From positions 156,932 through 220,931 of the forward strand of contig SVKO01000005.1 of assembly GCA_015068455.1 (NCBI GenBank): 64,000 bases of DNA. The letters are read 5' to 3'. Below the pieces are notes generated by a model, which was not told the origin of the DNA, did not search any database, and saw only the letters and a program-made list of their open reading frames with translations. Origin of the DNA: Oscillospiraceae bacterium. Lineage in GTDB: Bacteria > Bacillota > Clostridia > Oscillospirales > Oscillospiraceae. This document shows, piece after piece, positions 16,896 through 28,049 of the stretch; within the stretch, counting starts at the first letter, position 1, and each line of letters begins with the position of its first letter. The position numbers and the translations under genes were made by a program.

Positions 16896-17609
16896 TTACC
16901 AGGGGATGACCTTGAACAGCAGCGCAGCGATCGCGCCGCCGATGATCGGGCCGACAATGGGGATCCAGCCATATGCAAAGTTGCTGGAGCCCTTGCCCTT
17001 GATGGGCAGAACCGCATGGGCGCAGCGGGGACCGAAGTCACGGGCGGGGTTGATGGCATAGCCGGTGAGGCCGCCGAGGGACATACCGATGGACACGATG
17101 ATGCCGAACACGAGCAGCTTCTCAACGCCGGAGGCGCAGCCGGCAACATTGCCGATGCCGAGGATGGCGAACACCAGGACGAAGGTGCCGACAATCTCAG
17201 AGAGCAGGTTCAGGAAGACATTGGGAACGGACGGGCCGGTGGAGAAGACGCCCAGCTTGGTGCCGGGATCCTCGGTGGCGTCGAACTGGCCCTTGTACAG
17301 GATGTACACAAGGCAGGCGCCGATAAATGCGCCGAAGAACTGGGCAATGATGTAGGGGATCACGTCGGAGCCGGGCGTGTTGCCCATGATCCACATGGCA
17401 ATGGTGACAGCGGGGTTGAAGTGGGCGCCGGAGCCTGCGCCGAAAATGAAGGCAGGAACCAGAACCGCAAGGCCCCAGGCAATGGTGATCTGGACCGGGC
17501 CGCCGCCCTTCATGCCGGACTTATCCAGGGTAACGTTGGCAACGACGCCGTCGCCGAGCAGGATCAGCATCATGGTACCGAGAAACTCACAAATTAATTT
17601 TGTCCACAT
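16896..17609 (-). CDS. glpF: Glycerol facilitator (aquaglyceroporin)
   Basis: 237 aa, six TM helices. The two pore motifs are NPA at 65-67 (GAHFNPAVT) and NPAR at 187-190 (GYAINPARDFGPR); the Asp after NPAR marks a glycerol-passing member rather than a pure water channel. It lets glycerol in by diffusion for trapping by GlpK just upstream. Start with GGAGG 8-10 bp before the ATG. Confidence 0.95.
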   Translation of the reverse strand: MWTKLICEFLGTMMLILLGDGVVANVTLDKSGMKGGGPVQITIAWGLAVLVPAFIFGAGSGAHFNPAVTIAMWIMGNTPGSDVIPYIIAQFFGAFIGACLVYILYKGQFDATEDPGTKLGVFSTGPSVPNVFLNLLSEIVGTFVLVFAILGIGNVAGCASGVEKLLVFGIIVSIGMSLGGLTGYAINPARDFGPRCAHAVLPIKGKGSSNFAYGWIPIVGPIIGGAIAALLFKVIPW

Positions 17610-17680
17610 AATTGTTTTCCTCCTTTAATACCTTTCCTCAACTTTTCTCTATTGTAAAACCTTGTGGTTTTTACGACAAA

Positions 17681-19180
<1,500 letters not shown>

Positions 19181-19284
19181 GAAATGATCCTCCTTTTTGC
19201 TCCAAATTGTATTTCCATATCCGTGATTTTCGGGTACACTTCCTGCATACCCTCGCACATAATTAGGATAACAGGATTCCTGCA

Positions 19285-19319
19285 TTTTGTCATTAGACAA
19301 CTTGTCCTTAATGTCAAAA
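19285..19319 (-). promoter_or_regulatory. Operator palindrome and promoter of the glp-dha operon
   Basis: An extended imperfect palindrome from TTTTG to CAAAA is centred on 19301 with the perfect core GACAACTTGTC (19296-19306). On the leftward strand TTGACA (19317-19312) and TAATGA (19295-19290) are 16 bp apart, so the core fills the promoter spacer. Likely the binding site of the divergent TetR regulator (inference). Confidence 0.6.
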
Positions 19320-19339
19320 TCACCAATATCAACATATTA

Positions 19340-19475
19340 TAGAATAATAATTTGTGCATTATGCACTATTTTGGAAATAGATGTCGTATATTTGAATCTT
19401 TCATTTCGTTTTCAAATCTTTTCAAGCGGAAAGCCGCCGCCGCTCGCCTGTCATTATGGAAATAGTGCACAAAAA
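19340..19475. promoter_or_regulatory. Further palindromes in the glpK-dhaS spacer
   Basis: The 566-bp spacer 19181-19746 has no gene. Besides the two promoters it holds GTGCATTATGCAC (19354-19366), CTATTT-TGG-AAATAG (19366-19380) and a related AAATAGTGCAC (19460-19470) that matches the first two inverted. They look like sites for a second regulator. Confidence 0.4.
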
Positions 19476-19637
19476 AGCCTGCCTCCACAGGGCAAAATGC
19501 CGGATCAGAAAAGCGAATCCGCTTTTGCTTCCGGGATTCTGCCGCGCTGCTCTTTTTCAGCGCGAAACGATCCGCGGCACCGGGGCGCAAATAATGACAA
19601 CAGCGGCGCCGAACCGGATCACAGACCAATTTGAATA

Positions 19638-19666
19638 TTGCATTATTCTGACAAACATGATATAAT
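19638..19666 (+). promoter_or_regulatory. Promoter of the DhaS-like regulator gene
   Basis: TTGCAT (19638-19643) and TATAAT (19661-19666), 17-bp spacing. TGACA and TGTCA flank the -10 as an inverted pair. TAATGTCAAA here recurs in the glpK operator at 19309-19318. Confidence 0.7.
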
Positions 19667-19746
19667 GTCAAATAACGATCCGAGACGCCGAGGCAGTATT
19701 TGGGGCACGTCGATATCCCCCACCGATCCAGGAAGGAATATCTAAT

Positions 19747-20268
19747 ATGTCATTTGATACCAAAGAACGCATCGCTGTTACTGTTCTGAGCATGATCCGT
19801 CAGCAGCCCATCAGCAAAATCACCGTGCAGCAGATCATGGCCCGGACCAATATGAAGCGGCAGAGCTTCTACTACCATTTTAAAGATATCTACGACGTCC
19901 TGGACTGGAGCGTCCGGCGGTATTTCTGCGTGCCCTTTTCCTATCGTCCGGAGCAAACCTTCGACGCATGGTGCGAGCAGACCCTCACCTATCTTTCAGA
20001 CAACCAGAATTATTCCCGCAAGGTCGCCCTTGCCCTTGGCGAAGAGCGCATCTGCAATCTCTTTTTCCCCGTGATCCTGCCCCAGGTCAACCGGCTTTTG
20101 TTCCAGAGCAGCGACCCGGCGCTCGACGAAGAGCAGATCATTGCCAGAGACATCGTGACACGGGTGATCATGAGCGCTTTTTATCAGATCGTCACCGATC
20201 ACACGAAGATCCGGGTGGATGCACACATGCGCAGCGTCCATGCCCTGCTCAAAGTTCTGGTGAAATGA
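19747..20268 (+). CDS. TetR-family regulator, DhaS-like
   Basis: 173 aa. The N-terminal helix-turn-helix reads ISKITVQQIMARTNMKRQSFYYHFKD as one block, typical of the DhaS branch in which a TetR-fold protein activates dihydroxyacetone kinase genes together with a DhaK paralogue (DhaQ). No dhaQ is seen in this window. Being divergent from glpK-dhaKLM, with a sequence motif shared by both promoters, it is the obvious candidate regulator of the operon. AGGAA precedes the ATG. Confidence 0.8.
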   Translation: MSFDTKERIAVTVLSMIRQQPISKITVQQIMARTNMKRQSFYYHFKDIYDVLDWSVRRYFCVPFSYRPEQTFDAWCEQTLTYLSDNQNYSRKVALALGEERICNLFFPVILPQVNRLLFQSSDPALDEEQIIARDIVTRVIMSAFYQIVTDHTKIRVDAHMRSVHALLKVLVK

Positions 20269-20397
20269 CCGTTCCGGTTTTTTTACGGTTCTTTCCGAAT
20301 ATTTTTCCATTTTCTGCTTTGCTATTGTTATCTTCCGCACTCTATATTATTATAAAAGGGTACCGGCATTCCCGGCGCCTTGCCGCAGCGTCTTTAC

Positions 20398-20433
20398 AGC
20401 CCGCCGGACCGCATCATGCGGCGGCGGGCTTTT
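20398..20433 (+). terminator. Terminator of the DhaS-like gene
   Basis: AGCCCGCCG and CGGCGGGCT enclose GACCGCATCATGCGG, followed by TTTT. The ribosome site of the GH67 gene follows within 20 bp. Confidence 0.7.
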
Positions 20434-20464
20434 GGGAATCAACGCATAAACAGGAGGAAAGAAA

Positions 20465-23400
20465 ATGAAGCACACAAACAGAACCCGGCTGATCAGCTTC
20501 CTGCTGACCCTCTGCCTCATCGCATCCGTCATCGTTCTTCCCGCATCGGCCGCAGACGCCGCGCCGGAGTCCGCTGACAGCTACGACGGCTCGCAGCTCT
20601 GGCTCAATTACCGTCTTGTCAAGGATACGGCACGGCTGAATGAGTATCGCGCCGCTGCGACGTCCATTGTCGTGGAAAACTATGCCGCAAATCCCACGTT
20701 CCGTCATTCCAGAAACGGCAGCGTATGGACGCCCCAGCGCCCGAGCAATGCCAAGGAAACCATCCCCGCCAGTACGCTGGAGGCCGCCCGGCTGGAGCTC
20801 TCCCGGGGCCTGTCCGGATTGCTGGGTCAGGAGGTGCCCTATGCCGACGCCGTCAGCAAAGACGGCGCCGTTGTGGTGGGCACGCCCGAGACCTCTGCGC
20901 TGATTGCCGGGCTGAACCTGGGCGCCGACCTTGCCAAGGTTGGTGACGAGGGCTATCTCATCCGCTCTGTTGCCATCGGCGGCAAAAAAGCCACGGCAAT
21001 CGCAGGCAACACGGAAATCGGCGCCCTGTACGGCACCTACGCGTTCCTTCGTCTCATGCAGACCCAGAAGACCGTACAGGATCTGAATATCGCCGACCAG
21101 CCGAAGGTCAACCACCGCCGCCTCAACAACTGGGACACTGAGCGCCTGTACGCCGGCACCAACGCCACCGGCGAGGGCAGCTCCACCGGCGGCGACGGCT
21201 CGATCTTTGAATTCGGCAGCGGAAATACTGCTCTGCCCACGATCCTGGACCGCTATATTATTTTTGCCCGTGTCTGCGCCAGCGTCGGCATCAATGAGAT
21301 CACCATCAACAACGTCAACGCGAAGGAAGCCTATCTCAGCGAGGCGTACATTCTCAATGAGGCCGCCCTGGCGGACGTGCTGCGTCCCTACGGCGTCAAG
21401 ATCGGCCTGTCCGTGCGCTACACCTCCGCCACAAATGCTGCGTGCAACACCTCGGCGGACGCCGCCGCGGGCGGTCCTTCCCAGATTTCCGGCAACGACG
21501 CCAACAATCCCTATGTGGAAAAGTTCCAGAACTGGTGGACGAAGAAGACCGAGCAGATCCGCTCCCGCATCCCCGACTTCATCGGCTACACAGTCAAGGC
21601 AAACTCCGAGGGTCAGCCCGGCCCCCAGGACTACGGCTATGACCACGGCGACGGCGCCTACGGTCTCGGCCAGGCCCTGGCCAAGGTCAACGACGGCCTT
21701 CCCAATAAGATGACCCTGTTCTGGCGGACCTTCGTCTACAATGCCAGCGTGGACACCGACCGCCTGAAGCGCGCCTACATGGAGTTCAAGCCCATCAACG
21801 ACGACCCCGCCCGCAGCTTCGGCGACAACGTCTTCGTCCAGACCAAGAACGGTCCCCTGGACTTCCAGGGCCGCGAGCCGATCCATCCCATGTTCGGCGC
21901 CATGGACAAGACCAACCAGGCCATCGAATTCCAGATCACACAGGAATACACCGGCCACCACATCTCCCTGTGCTACCTCGGCACGGAATGGGAGGAGATC
22001 TACAAAACCGACACCCGCACCGGCGGCAAGCAGGTCCTGGTGGGCGAGGTCCTGGACGGCTCCGCCCAGGGCCAGGCGGACACCGCCATCGTGGGCGTCA
22101 ACAACATCGGCAACTCCCCCAACATGACCGGCAACCACTTTGCCCAGTCGAACTTCTTTGCCTTCGGCCGCCAGGCCTGGGACTGGACCCAGAGCGCCGA
22201 GGACATCGCCGAGGACTGGGTCCGCATGACCTGGTCGAACGACGACGAAGTCGTGGATACCATCGTCACGATGATGATGGGCTCTTATGAGGCTCTGGTC
22301 AGCTACCAGACCCCCTACGGCGTCGGCCACCAGATGACCGGCACCGGCACCCACTACTTCCCCAACCCCGCCCAGATCATTTACAACGGCGGCTCCATCC
22401 GCGACGACTGGAGCCCGGCCTACTACAGCCGGGTCGACGGCGTGGGCGTGGGCTACAACCGCACCGGTCACGCCGAGCAGACCTCCTTCGGCATGCAGAT
22501 GGGCAGCAACCTGGCAGGACAGTATGCCGACGAACTTGCCGCCAAATATAACGACATCGACCAGATCCCCGAGAATCTGCTGCTCTGGTTCCATCATGTC
22601 CCCTGGGACCATGAGATGAAAGACGGCCGCACCTTCTGGGAGGACGCCGTGTACCTCATGCAGGAGGGCGTGCAGTACGTCTCCTGGATGAATGACGCCT
22701 GGGCCTCCCTGGAGGGCAAGATCGACTCCGCCCGTTTCAAGGCCGTCACCGAGAAGCTGTGGCGCCAGGAGATCGACGCCAGCGAGTGGCGCGACTTCTA
22801 CCGCGGCTACTGGCGGGCCAACAACGGTCTGGATATCCCCGTGGACGACGGTCTGCTCTCCATCGCCGTGACCTTCGGCGCCGGAGAAAACCAGAAGACC
22901 TTCCGGGGCTTCGACCTGTCCGTGGACGCCTTCAACAAGACCCAGCCCGGCAACCTGCCCAACAGCGATTCCCGCCGCACCCGCTACAACAACGCCGGCG
23001 GCAGCATCGCCGACGCATCCGGCAGTCCCTTCAGCAGCATGTTCGTGGCCGTGGACAAGGCCTATTCCCTGCAGATACCGTCCGGCGTGGCCAAGACCAT
23101 CAGCAAGGTCGAGTTCCTGAATAAAGACGGTGCGGAAGGCAGCTATGAGATCGTCTCCAATTCCGATACCGAGGCCGTGATCAAGGTCACCCGCGACGGT
23201 CCCTTCGGCCCGCTCTCCAAGACCTATTATTTCCAGTTCTCCCCCGATACCGAATTGTCGGAGCTGCGCGTCAACAACCGGACAATCAAAAACTTTGATC
23301 CGGATATCACGGAGTATTCGGTCATGGTCGCCGACGATGTGACCGATATCCCGGTCGTAACGGCTGCCGCCGACGATCCTGCCGCCGAAGCGACCGTGGT

Positions 23401-24880
23401 GCAGGCGGCGCAGATTCCCGGCCAGGCCACCGTCACCGTAAAAAACGGAAGCCAAAGCAAAACCTATACCGTCAATTTCGCAAAGAGCATCGCATTCACA
23501 GAGGATTTTGACGGCAGCGCCCCCGCAGGCGAATGGAGCTGGGTCCGCGAATCGTCCAGCCGCTGGCAGATGCAGGACGGCAAGCTGACCATCACCACCG
23601 AAAGCGGCGATATCAAGGGCGGCACCAACACCGGCAAAAATATTCTGGTGCGCAGCATCGGCCAGGGCGACTGGGAGGCCGTTGCCAAAGTCACGCTCTC
23701 CGCCGTGCCGACGCAGGCCACACAGCAGGCAGCGCTGCTTATTTATCAGGATGACAACAATTATCTGAAGGTCGATGTGGAATATGCCTCCGTCAGCAGC
23801 GGCTGGTCCTCTGAGAACTATGTGCGCGCCAGCGGCGGCGCGGAGCGCGGCGGAACCTATTCCGATCTGTTCTATGACGCGCTGGAAATCAGAAAAAACA
23901 TCACCGACGCCGATAATACCGTCTGGTTCAAGATCGTAAAGGACGGCAGCGATTACAGCCTGTACTGGGCTACGGACGGAGACAGCGCATTCAAGAATCT
24001 GGGCAAAACTGCAATGACGATGACCGAGCCGAAGATCGGCGCGTATGCCGTCGGCGGAAACAGCTCGGCCCAGCTCCGCGTATCCTACGACCAGATTTCC
24101 ATTGCAGACAACTATGATCTGCTGCTCACGGCTGTGGACGTCAGCAAACTGGAAGAGGCGATCACCGAAGCGGAAGCGATTGACGCCGATGCATATACCG
24201 ACAAGAGCGTTTCCGCCCTGAATACTGCGCTGGACAATGCCAGAGCCGTATTGAACGACGCATCCGCGACCCAGGATGCGGTGGACGCTGCCGTCGAAGC
24301 CGTGACCGACGCCGTAAACGCGCTGGAAAAGAAGCCCGCTTTCCTCTTCGAGGACGTGAAGGATCCCGGCAAGTTCTATTTCGATCCCGTCTACTGGGCC
24401 TTCAATGCCGATCCGCAGATCACCAAGGGCACCGACGATACCCACTTTGGCCCCGACAACGCCTGCACCAGAGGCCACGTGGTGACCTTCCTGTGGCGCG
24501 CCGCCGGCGAGCCCGCGCCCAAGAGCACGCAGACCCCGTTCACCGACCTCAAGCCCGGCGCCTTCTATGAGAAGGCCGTGGCCTGGGCCGTGGAGGAAGG
24601 CATCACCAAGGGCCTGAGCGACACCACCTTCGGCCCGGACGCCACCTGCACAAGAGGCCAGATCGTCACCTTCCTGTGGCGCTTCAAGGACGAACCCGCC
24701 CCCGCGAGCACGCAGACCCCGTTCACGGACGTGAACCCCAACGGCTACTACATGAAGGCCGTGGCCTGGGCGGTGGAGAAAGGCGTCACCAAGGGCCTGA
24801 GCGACACCACCTTCGGTCCGGACGCCACCTGCACCAGAGGCCAGGTCGTGACCTTCCTGTACAGAGCAACCGCGGAATAA
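20465..24880 (+). CDS. Secreted SLH-anchored GH67 alpha-glucuronidase
   Basis: 1471 aa. A signal peptide (cut likely after ASA near residue 29) is followed by a GH67 core to about residue 800: N-terminal alpha/beta domain, barrel with VKANSEGQPGP (E382) and NGPLDFQGREP (E471), matching the acid and base regions of known alpha-glucuronidases, and the helical C-domain (WFHHVPWDHEM). Then come a small Ig/cadherin-like domain (about 931-1005), a LamG/DUF1349-like sandwich (about 1011-1215), a FIVAR-like helical piece (about 1220-1290) and three SLH repeats (about 1293-1470). It should remove (4-O-methyl)glucuronic acid from xylan fragments at the cell surface. Most GH67 enzymes in Firmicutes lack such an anchor. 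GC-rich, AGGAGG-type start, own terminator, no xylan genes nearby. Confidence 0.93.
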   Translation: MKHTNRTRLISFLLTLCLIASVIVLPASAADAAPESADSYDGSQLWLNYRLVKDTARLNEYRAAATSIVVENYAANPTFRHSRNGSVWTPQRPSNAKETIPASTLEAARLELSRGLSGLLGQEVPYADAVSKDGAVVVGTPETSALIAGLNLGADLAKVGDEGYLIRSVAIGGKKATAIAGNTEIGALYGTYAFLRLMQTQKTVQDLNIADQPKVNHRRLNNWDTERLYAGTNATGEGSSTGGDGSIFEFGSGNTALPTILDRYIIFARVCASVGINEITINNVNAKEAYLSEAYILNEAALADVLRPYGVKIGLSVRYTSATNAACNTSADAAAGGPSQISGNDANNPYVEKFQNWWTKKTEQIRSRIPDFIGYTVKANSEGQPGPQDYGYDHGDGAYGLGQALAKVNDGLPNKMTLFWRTFVYNASVDTDRLKRAYMEFKPINDDPARSFGDNVFVQTKNGPLDFQGREPIHPMFGAMDKTNQAIEFQITQEYTGHHISLCYLGTEWEEIYKTDTRTGGKQVLVGEVLDGSAQGQADTAIVGVNNIGNSPNMTGNHFAQSNFFAFGRQAWDWTQSAEDIAEDWVRMTWSNDDEVVDTIVTMMMGSYEALVSYQTPYGVGHQMTGTGTHYFPNPAQIIYNGGSIRDDWSPAYYSRVDGVGVGYNRTGHAEQTSFGMQMGSNLAGQYADELAAKYNDIDQIPENLLLWFHHVPWDHEMKDGRTFWEDAVYLMQEGVQYVSWMNDAWASLEGKIDSARFKAVTEKLWRQEIDASEWRDFYRGYWRANNGLDIPVDDGLLSIAVTFGAGENQKTFRGFDLSVDAFNKTQPGNLPNSDSRRTRYNNAGGSIADASGSPFSSMFVAVDKAYSLQIPSGVAKTISKVEFLNKDGAEGSYEIVSNSDTEAVIKVTRDGPFGPLSKTYYFQFSPDTELSELRVNNRTIKNFDPDITEYSVMVADDVTDIPVVTAAADDPAAEATVVQAAQIPGQATVTVKNGSQSKTYTVNFAKSIAFTEDFDGSAPAGEWSWVRESSSRWQMQDGKLTITTESGDIKGGTNTGKNILVRSIGQGDWEAVAKVTLSAVPTQATQQAALLIYQDDNNYLKVDVEYASVSSGWSSENYVRASGGAERGGTYSDLFYDALEIRKNITDADNTVWFKIVKDGSDYSLYWATDGDSAFKNLGKTAMTMTEPKIGAYAVGGNSSAQLRVSYDQISIADNYDLLLTAVDVSKLEEAITEAEAIDADAYTDKSVSALNTALDNARAVLNDASATQDAVDAAVEAVTDAVNALEKKPAFLFEDVKDPGKFYFDPVYWAFNADPQITKGTDDTHFGPDNACTRGHVVTFLWRAAGEPAPKSTQTPFTDLKPGAFYEKAVAWAVEEGITKGLSDTTFGPDATCTRGQIVTFLWRFKDEPAPASTQTPFTDVNPNGYYMKAVAWAVEKGVTKGLSDTTFGPDATCTRGQVVTFLYRATAE

Positions 24881-24919
24881 GCGAACGCTTCTGAATTCCA
24901 AACAACCGCATAGAAAACA

Positions 24920-24952
24920 GCCGGAGCTGCATTCGCAGCTCCGGCATTTTTT
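24920..24952. terminator. Terminator between GH67 and DUF1643 genes
   Basis: GCCGGAGCTGC-ATTC-GCAGCTCCGGC followed by ATTTTTT for the rightward transcript. It may also stop the leftward-coded neighbour's transcript. Confidence 0.9.
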
Positions 24953-24959
24953 ATAGAAC

Positions 24960-25571
24960 TTACTTCATTAATCCATAACAGTATTCCCGCACATCAAAGG
25001 GATCCAGGCAGGAATCCCTGCGCAGGTACAGGGGATGGTGGGGGTGGCCTCCCTTTTTCGAGCGCTCCCCCGCGCTGACCCAGCGGGCGCCGCAGCCCTC
25101 GCCCACGGCGATCATATCCAAAAGGCACCGCGCCAGATAGTCCCGCTGGGTGATGATCGTCCCCCAGGCGGCCCAGACCACCGGCGCTTCGCTCAGGCGC
25201 AGCACATATTCAAAAGCTTTCATGTTTTCCCCGTGCAGATACGTGTTGCATGTACGCTCCATATCCTTCGGGCGCGTGGCGCGCTGGGGATAGACGTTGA
25301 ACATGATGAAGCTGTCGAAGCCGTTGCCCAGGGCGATCCGCTCCACGGATTTGAGTGTGTTGTCCAGGTTGTCCGGCTCCGCGGTGGAGGGATTGATGCC
25401 GATGCAGATCAGAGGCTTCTTCCCCTTCGTCCCCAATATGTAACGGTATTCCAGATAATGATCCGGCACATAGAGCCACCGGGAACGGTCGTAATCCTCC
25501 CGCCGGCCCTGCAGGGCTTCGTCAAAACTGAGGATCTCCAGCTCGTTGGTGGCGCATTCGGGAATATGCAT
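24960..25571 (-). CDS. DUF1643 protein
   Basis: 203 aa. Matches DUF1643 by YRYILGTKGKKPLICIG, the core GINPSTA, LDNTLKSVERIA and the C-terminal GHPHHPLYL. The family is widespread and of unknown biochemistry; a nucleotide- or nucleic-acid-related role has been guessed only from fold hints. AAGGAGG precedes the ATG. Convergent with the GH67 gene. Confidence 0.85.
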   Translation of the reverse strand: MHIPECATNELEILSFDEALQGRREDYDRSRWLYVPDHYLEYRYILGTKGKKPLICIGINPSTAEPDNLDNTLKSVERIALGNGFDSFIMFNVYPQRATRPKDMERTCNTYLHGENMKAFEYVLRLSEAPVVWAAWGTIITQRDYLARCLLDMIAVGEGCGARWVSAGERSKKGGHPHHPLYLRRDSCLDPFDVREYCYGLMK

Positions 25572-25723
25572 GGCGCTCCCTCCTTTTGATCTATTCTATC
25601 ATATTTTCCCCCCGCTTCCAACCGCGGCGGAAAAAATCATCGAAAAATCTCTGAAACGGTTGAAAATAGAGCCTTATTGCCTGTATACTACGTTCAGGAA
25701 GAAAAAAGAAAAGAGGTTCCGCC

Positions 25724-27022
25724 ATGAAGCTCAACAACAAGCGCACCATCCTCATCGGCCTGGCCTTCATGTCCATTCTGGCATTCTGGCAGTTCTACGA
25801 CCAGGTCATTCCCTATATTCTGGAGAACATTTTCGGACAGACGACCCTGCGCACCAACGCCATCATGGCCATCGACAACGTGCTGGCCATCTTCATGCTG
25901 CCCCTGTTCGGCGCGATCTCCGACCGCACCCATACCCGCCTGGGCCGCCGCACGCCCTACATTCTCTACGGTACGATCGCGGCCTGCATCCTCATGGTGC
26001 TTCTGGCCCTGTTTGAGAAGGCTGTCAGCTTCCCCGGCTTCTTCGTGTGCCTTCTGCTCCTGCTCATCACCATGAGCATCTACCGCTCCCCCGCCGTGGC
26101 CTATATGCCGGACGTGACGCCCAAGCCCCTGCGCTCCAAGGGCAATGCCATCATCAATCTGGTGGGCTACATCGGCGGCATCTTTGCCACGGTCATGATG
26201 ATGGTGCTGCTGCGCAGCGAAAAGGCAGCCGACGGAACCACCACTTATACCGGCAACCAGTCCTTCGTGCCCATTTTCCTGGTCATCGCAGGCTTCATGC
26301 TGGCGACGGTGCTGATCATGGTACTGAGCCTCAATGAGAACAAGCTCCTGGCCGAGGTCCACGATGAGATGGAGGAGGAAGACGAGGAACTGGACAAAGG
26401 CGAAAAGCTTTCGAAGGACGTCCGCCGTTCTCTGATCCTGGTGCTGGCGTCGGTGTTCCTCTGGTTCGCTGCCTACAATGCCGTTACCACCGCCTTCTCC
26501 CGCTACTGCGCCGCCATCTGGCACGTGGACCTGGGCGCTTCGTCCGGTTACCTGCTGGTGGCCACCGTCGCCGCCATCGTCGCCTTCATCCCCCTGGGCG
26601 TTTTCTCAAGCCGTGTCGGACGCAAGAAAGCGGTCCTGTTCGGCATCTTGCTGATGGCCGCCTGCTATGCCCTGGCCATTGCTATCCGCAAGCCCTCGGC
26701 TGTGATGTACGTCATTTTTGCTCTGGTGGGCATCGGCTGGGCCTCCATCAACGTCAACTCCTTCCCCATGGTGGTGGAGATGTGCAAGTCCGGCGACGTG
26801 GGCAAATACACCGGCTACTACTATACCTTCTCCATGGCGGCGCAGATCGTCACGCCGCTGCTCTCCGGCTGGCTGATCACAAAGCTGGGCTACAATATTC
26901 TTTTCCCCTATGCGGTGGTGTTCTCTCTTTTGAGCTTCGTCACCATGTTCTTTGTGCGTCACGGCGACAACCGCCCCGAGGCCCGGACCGGCCTGGAGGC
27001 CTTCGAGGATCTGGATGCCTGA
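25724..27022 (+). CDS. MFS sugar transporter, SLC45/GPH-like
   Basis: 432 aa, 12 TM helices in two halves split by an acidic loop (EMEEEDEELDKGEKLSKD). The motif SDRTHTRLGRRTPYIL after TM2 and repeated D-R-x-G-R-R pattern place it with SLC45/sucrose-cation or GPH-type symporters. It probably imports a sugar or glycoside with a cation; the substrate cannot be read. AGAGG precedes the ATG. Its end overlaps dus by 8 bp. Confidence 0.85.
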   Translation: MKLNNKRTILIGLAFMSILAFWQFYDQVIPYILENIFGQTTLRTNAIMAIDNVLAIFMLPLFGAISDRTHTRLGRRTPYILYGTIAACILMVLLALFEKAVSFPGFFVCLLLLLITMSIYRSPAVAYMPDVTPKPLRSKGNAIINLVGYIGGIFATVMMMVLLRSEKAADGTTTYTGNQSFVPIFLVIAGFMLATVLIMVLSLNENKLLAEVHDEMEEEDEELDKGEKLSKDVRRSLILVLASVFLWFAAYNAVTTAFSRYCAAIWHVDLGASSGYLLVATVAAIVAFIPLGVFSSRVGRKKAVLFGILLMAACYALAIAIRKPSAVMYVIFALVGIGWASINVNSFPMVVEMCKSGDVGKYTGYYYTFSMAAQIVTPLLSGWLITKLGYNILFPYAVVFSLLSFVTMFFVRHGDNRPEARTGLEAFEDLDA

Positions 27023-27989
27023 TATGACCGACCTGCATTTTTATCTGGCGCCCATGGAGGGCGTCACCGACTCCATCTACCGTCAAATCTATTCGCGCAT
27101 GTTCGCCCCCTTTGACCGGTATTATATGCCCTTCTTCTCCCCCACCGCCGAGCATGTGATCACTGCACGGCAGCAGCGTGAGCTTGATCCGGTGCGAAAT
27201 GAAGGCCTCGACGCCGTTCCGCAGATTCTGACGAATGATCCAGAACTGTTTGTTTGGGCGGCAAATGTGCTGGCGGACATGGGCTACCGGGAGGTCAACC
27301 TGAATCTCGGCTGCCCCTCCGGCACCGTGGTCAAGAAGAAAAAGGGCAGCGGCCTGCTGGGCGATCCGGCAATGCTTGACCGGCTGCTGGACGGGATCTT
27401 TTCCAAAGTAAAAATCGCCGTCTCCGTCAAGACCCGTGTCGGTATTCGCTCCGAAGACGAATTCCCGGCGCTTCTGGAAATCTTCAACCGCTATCCCATC
27501 TGCGAGCTGACCGTTCATCCCCGGGTGCAGGCAGACCAGTACCGGGGCGCCGTCCGGATGGAAGCATTCGAACTGGCGATGCGTGAAAGCCGCGCGCCGT
27601 TGTGCTATAACGGCGACCTGTTTTCCCCGGAGGACATTGCCGAAGTCCGGCGGCGCTTCCCCGCCCTGCGCGCCATAATGCTTGGCCGGGGCGCCGTGGC
27701 AAATCCCGGTTTGATCGGATTCCTCAAAAGCGGGTCCTGGGCGGCACTTTCACAGCTTCGCGAATTTCACGAAGCGCTGTGCGGCGAGTACCGAAAAGTC
27801 ATGCCCGGCTTTCGTCCGACCGTATCGAGGATGTTCGAATACTGGGCCTTCTGGGGCGCTCTGTTTGAATCCCCGGCAAAACATATCAAGCGCATCCGTA
27901 AAGCCGCTTCTTTTGATGACTACGATCGGGCAGTTCAGCTTCTGTTCGACGAGTGCGCCTTCATTCCCAACGGCATTTACTGTCCCTGA
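27015..27989 (+). CDS. dus: tRNA-dihydrouridine synthase
   Basis: 324 aa. LAPMEGVTDSIYRQI (FMN site), NLNLGCPSGTVVKKKKGSGLL with the catalytic Cys, VSVKTRVG, TVHPRVQADQYRG and MLGRGAVANPGL are all present. The enzyme reduces uridines in the tRNA D-loop with FMN and NADPH. The ATG at 27015 has GAGGA 5 bp upstream and overlaps the transporter stop, so it is translationally coupled; the next ATG (27024) is less well placed. It lies directly upstream of a tRNA gene. Confidence 0.9.
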   Translation: MPDMTDLHFYLAPMEGVTDSIYRQIYSRMFAPFDRYYMPFFSPTAEHVITARQQRELDPVRNEGLDAVPQILTNDPELFVWAANVLADMGYREVNLNLGCPSGTVVKKKKGSGLLGDPAMLDRLLDGIFSKVKIAVSVKTRVGIRSEDEFPALLEIFNRYPICELTVHPRVQADQYRGAVRMEAFELAMRESRAPLCYNGDLFSPEDIAEVRRRFPALRAIMLGRGAVANPGLIGFLKSGSWAALSQLREFHEALCGEYRKVMPGFRPTVSRMFEYWAFWGALFESPAKHIKRIRKAASFDDYDRAVQLLFDECAFIPNGIYCP

Positions 27990-28049
27990 GCCTTTTCCAT
28001 GGCGAATCTGCGTGCGCCAAATCTGCCGCACAACCAGCGAAAAAAATGG

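Noticed and set aside
12141..17600. Several long + strand frames across the dha/glp operon
   Set aside because: They are antisense frames of well-recognised genes with biased codons; none shows a protein family.
20414..24901. A 1495-codon reading frame opposite the GH67 gene
   Set aside because: Same cause: GC-rich codon bias. The + strand frame has a signal peptide, GH67 motifs and SLH domains, which settles the coding strand.
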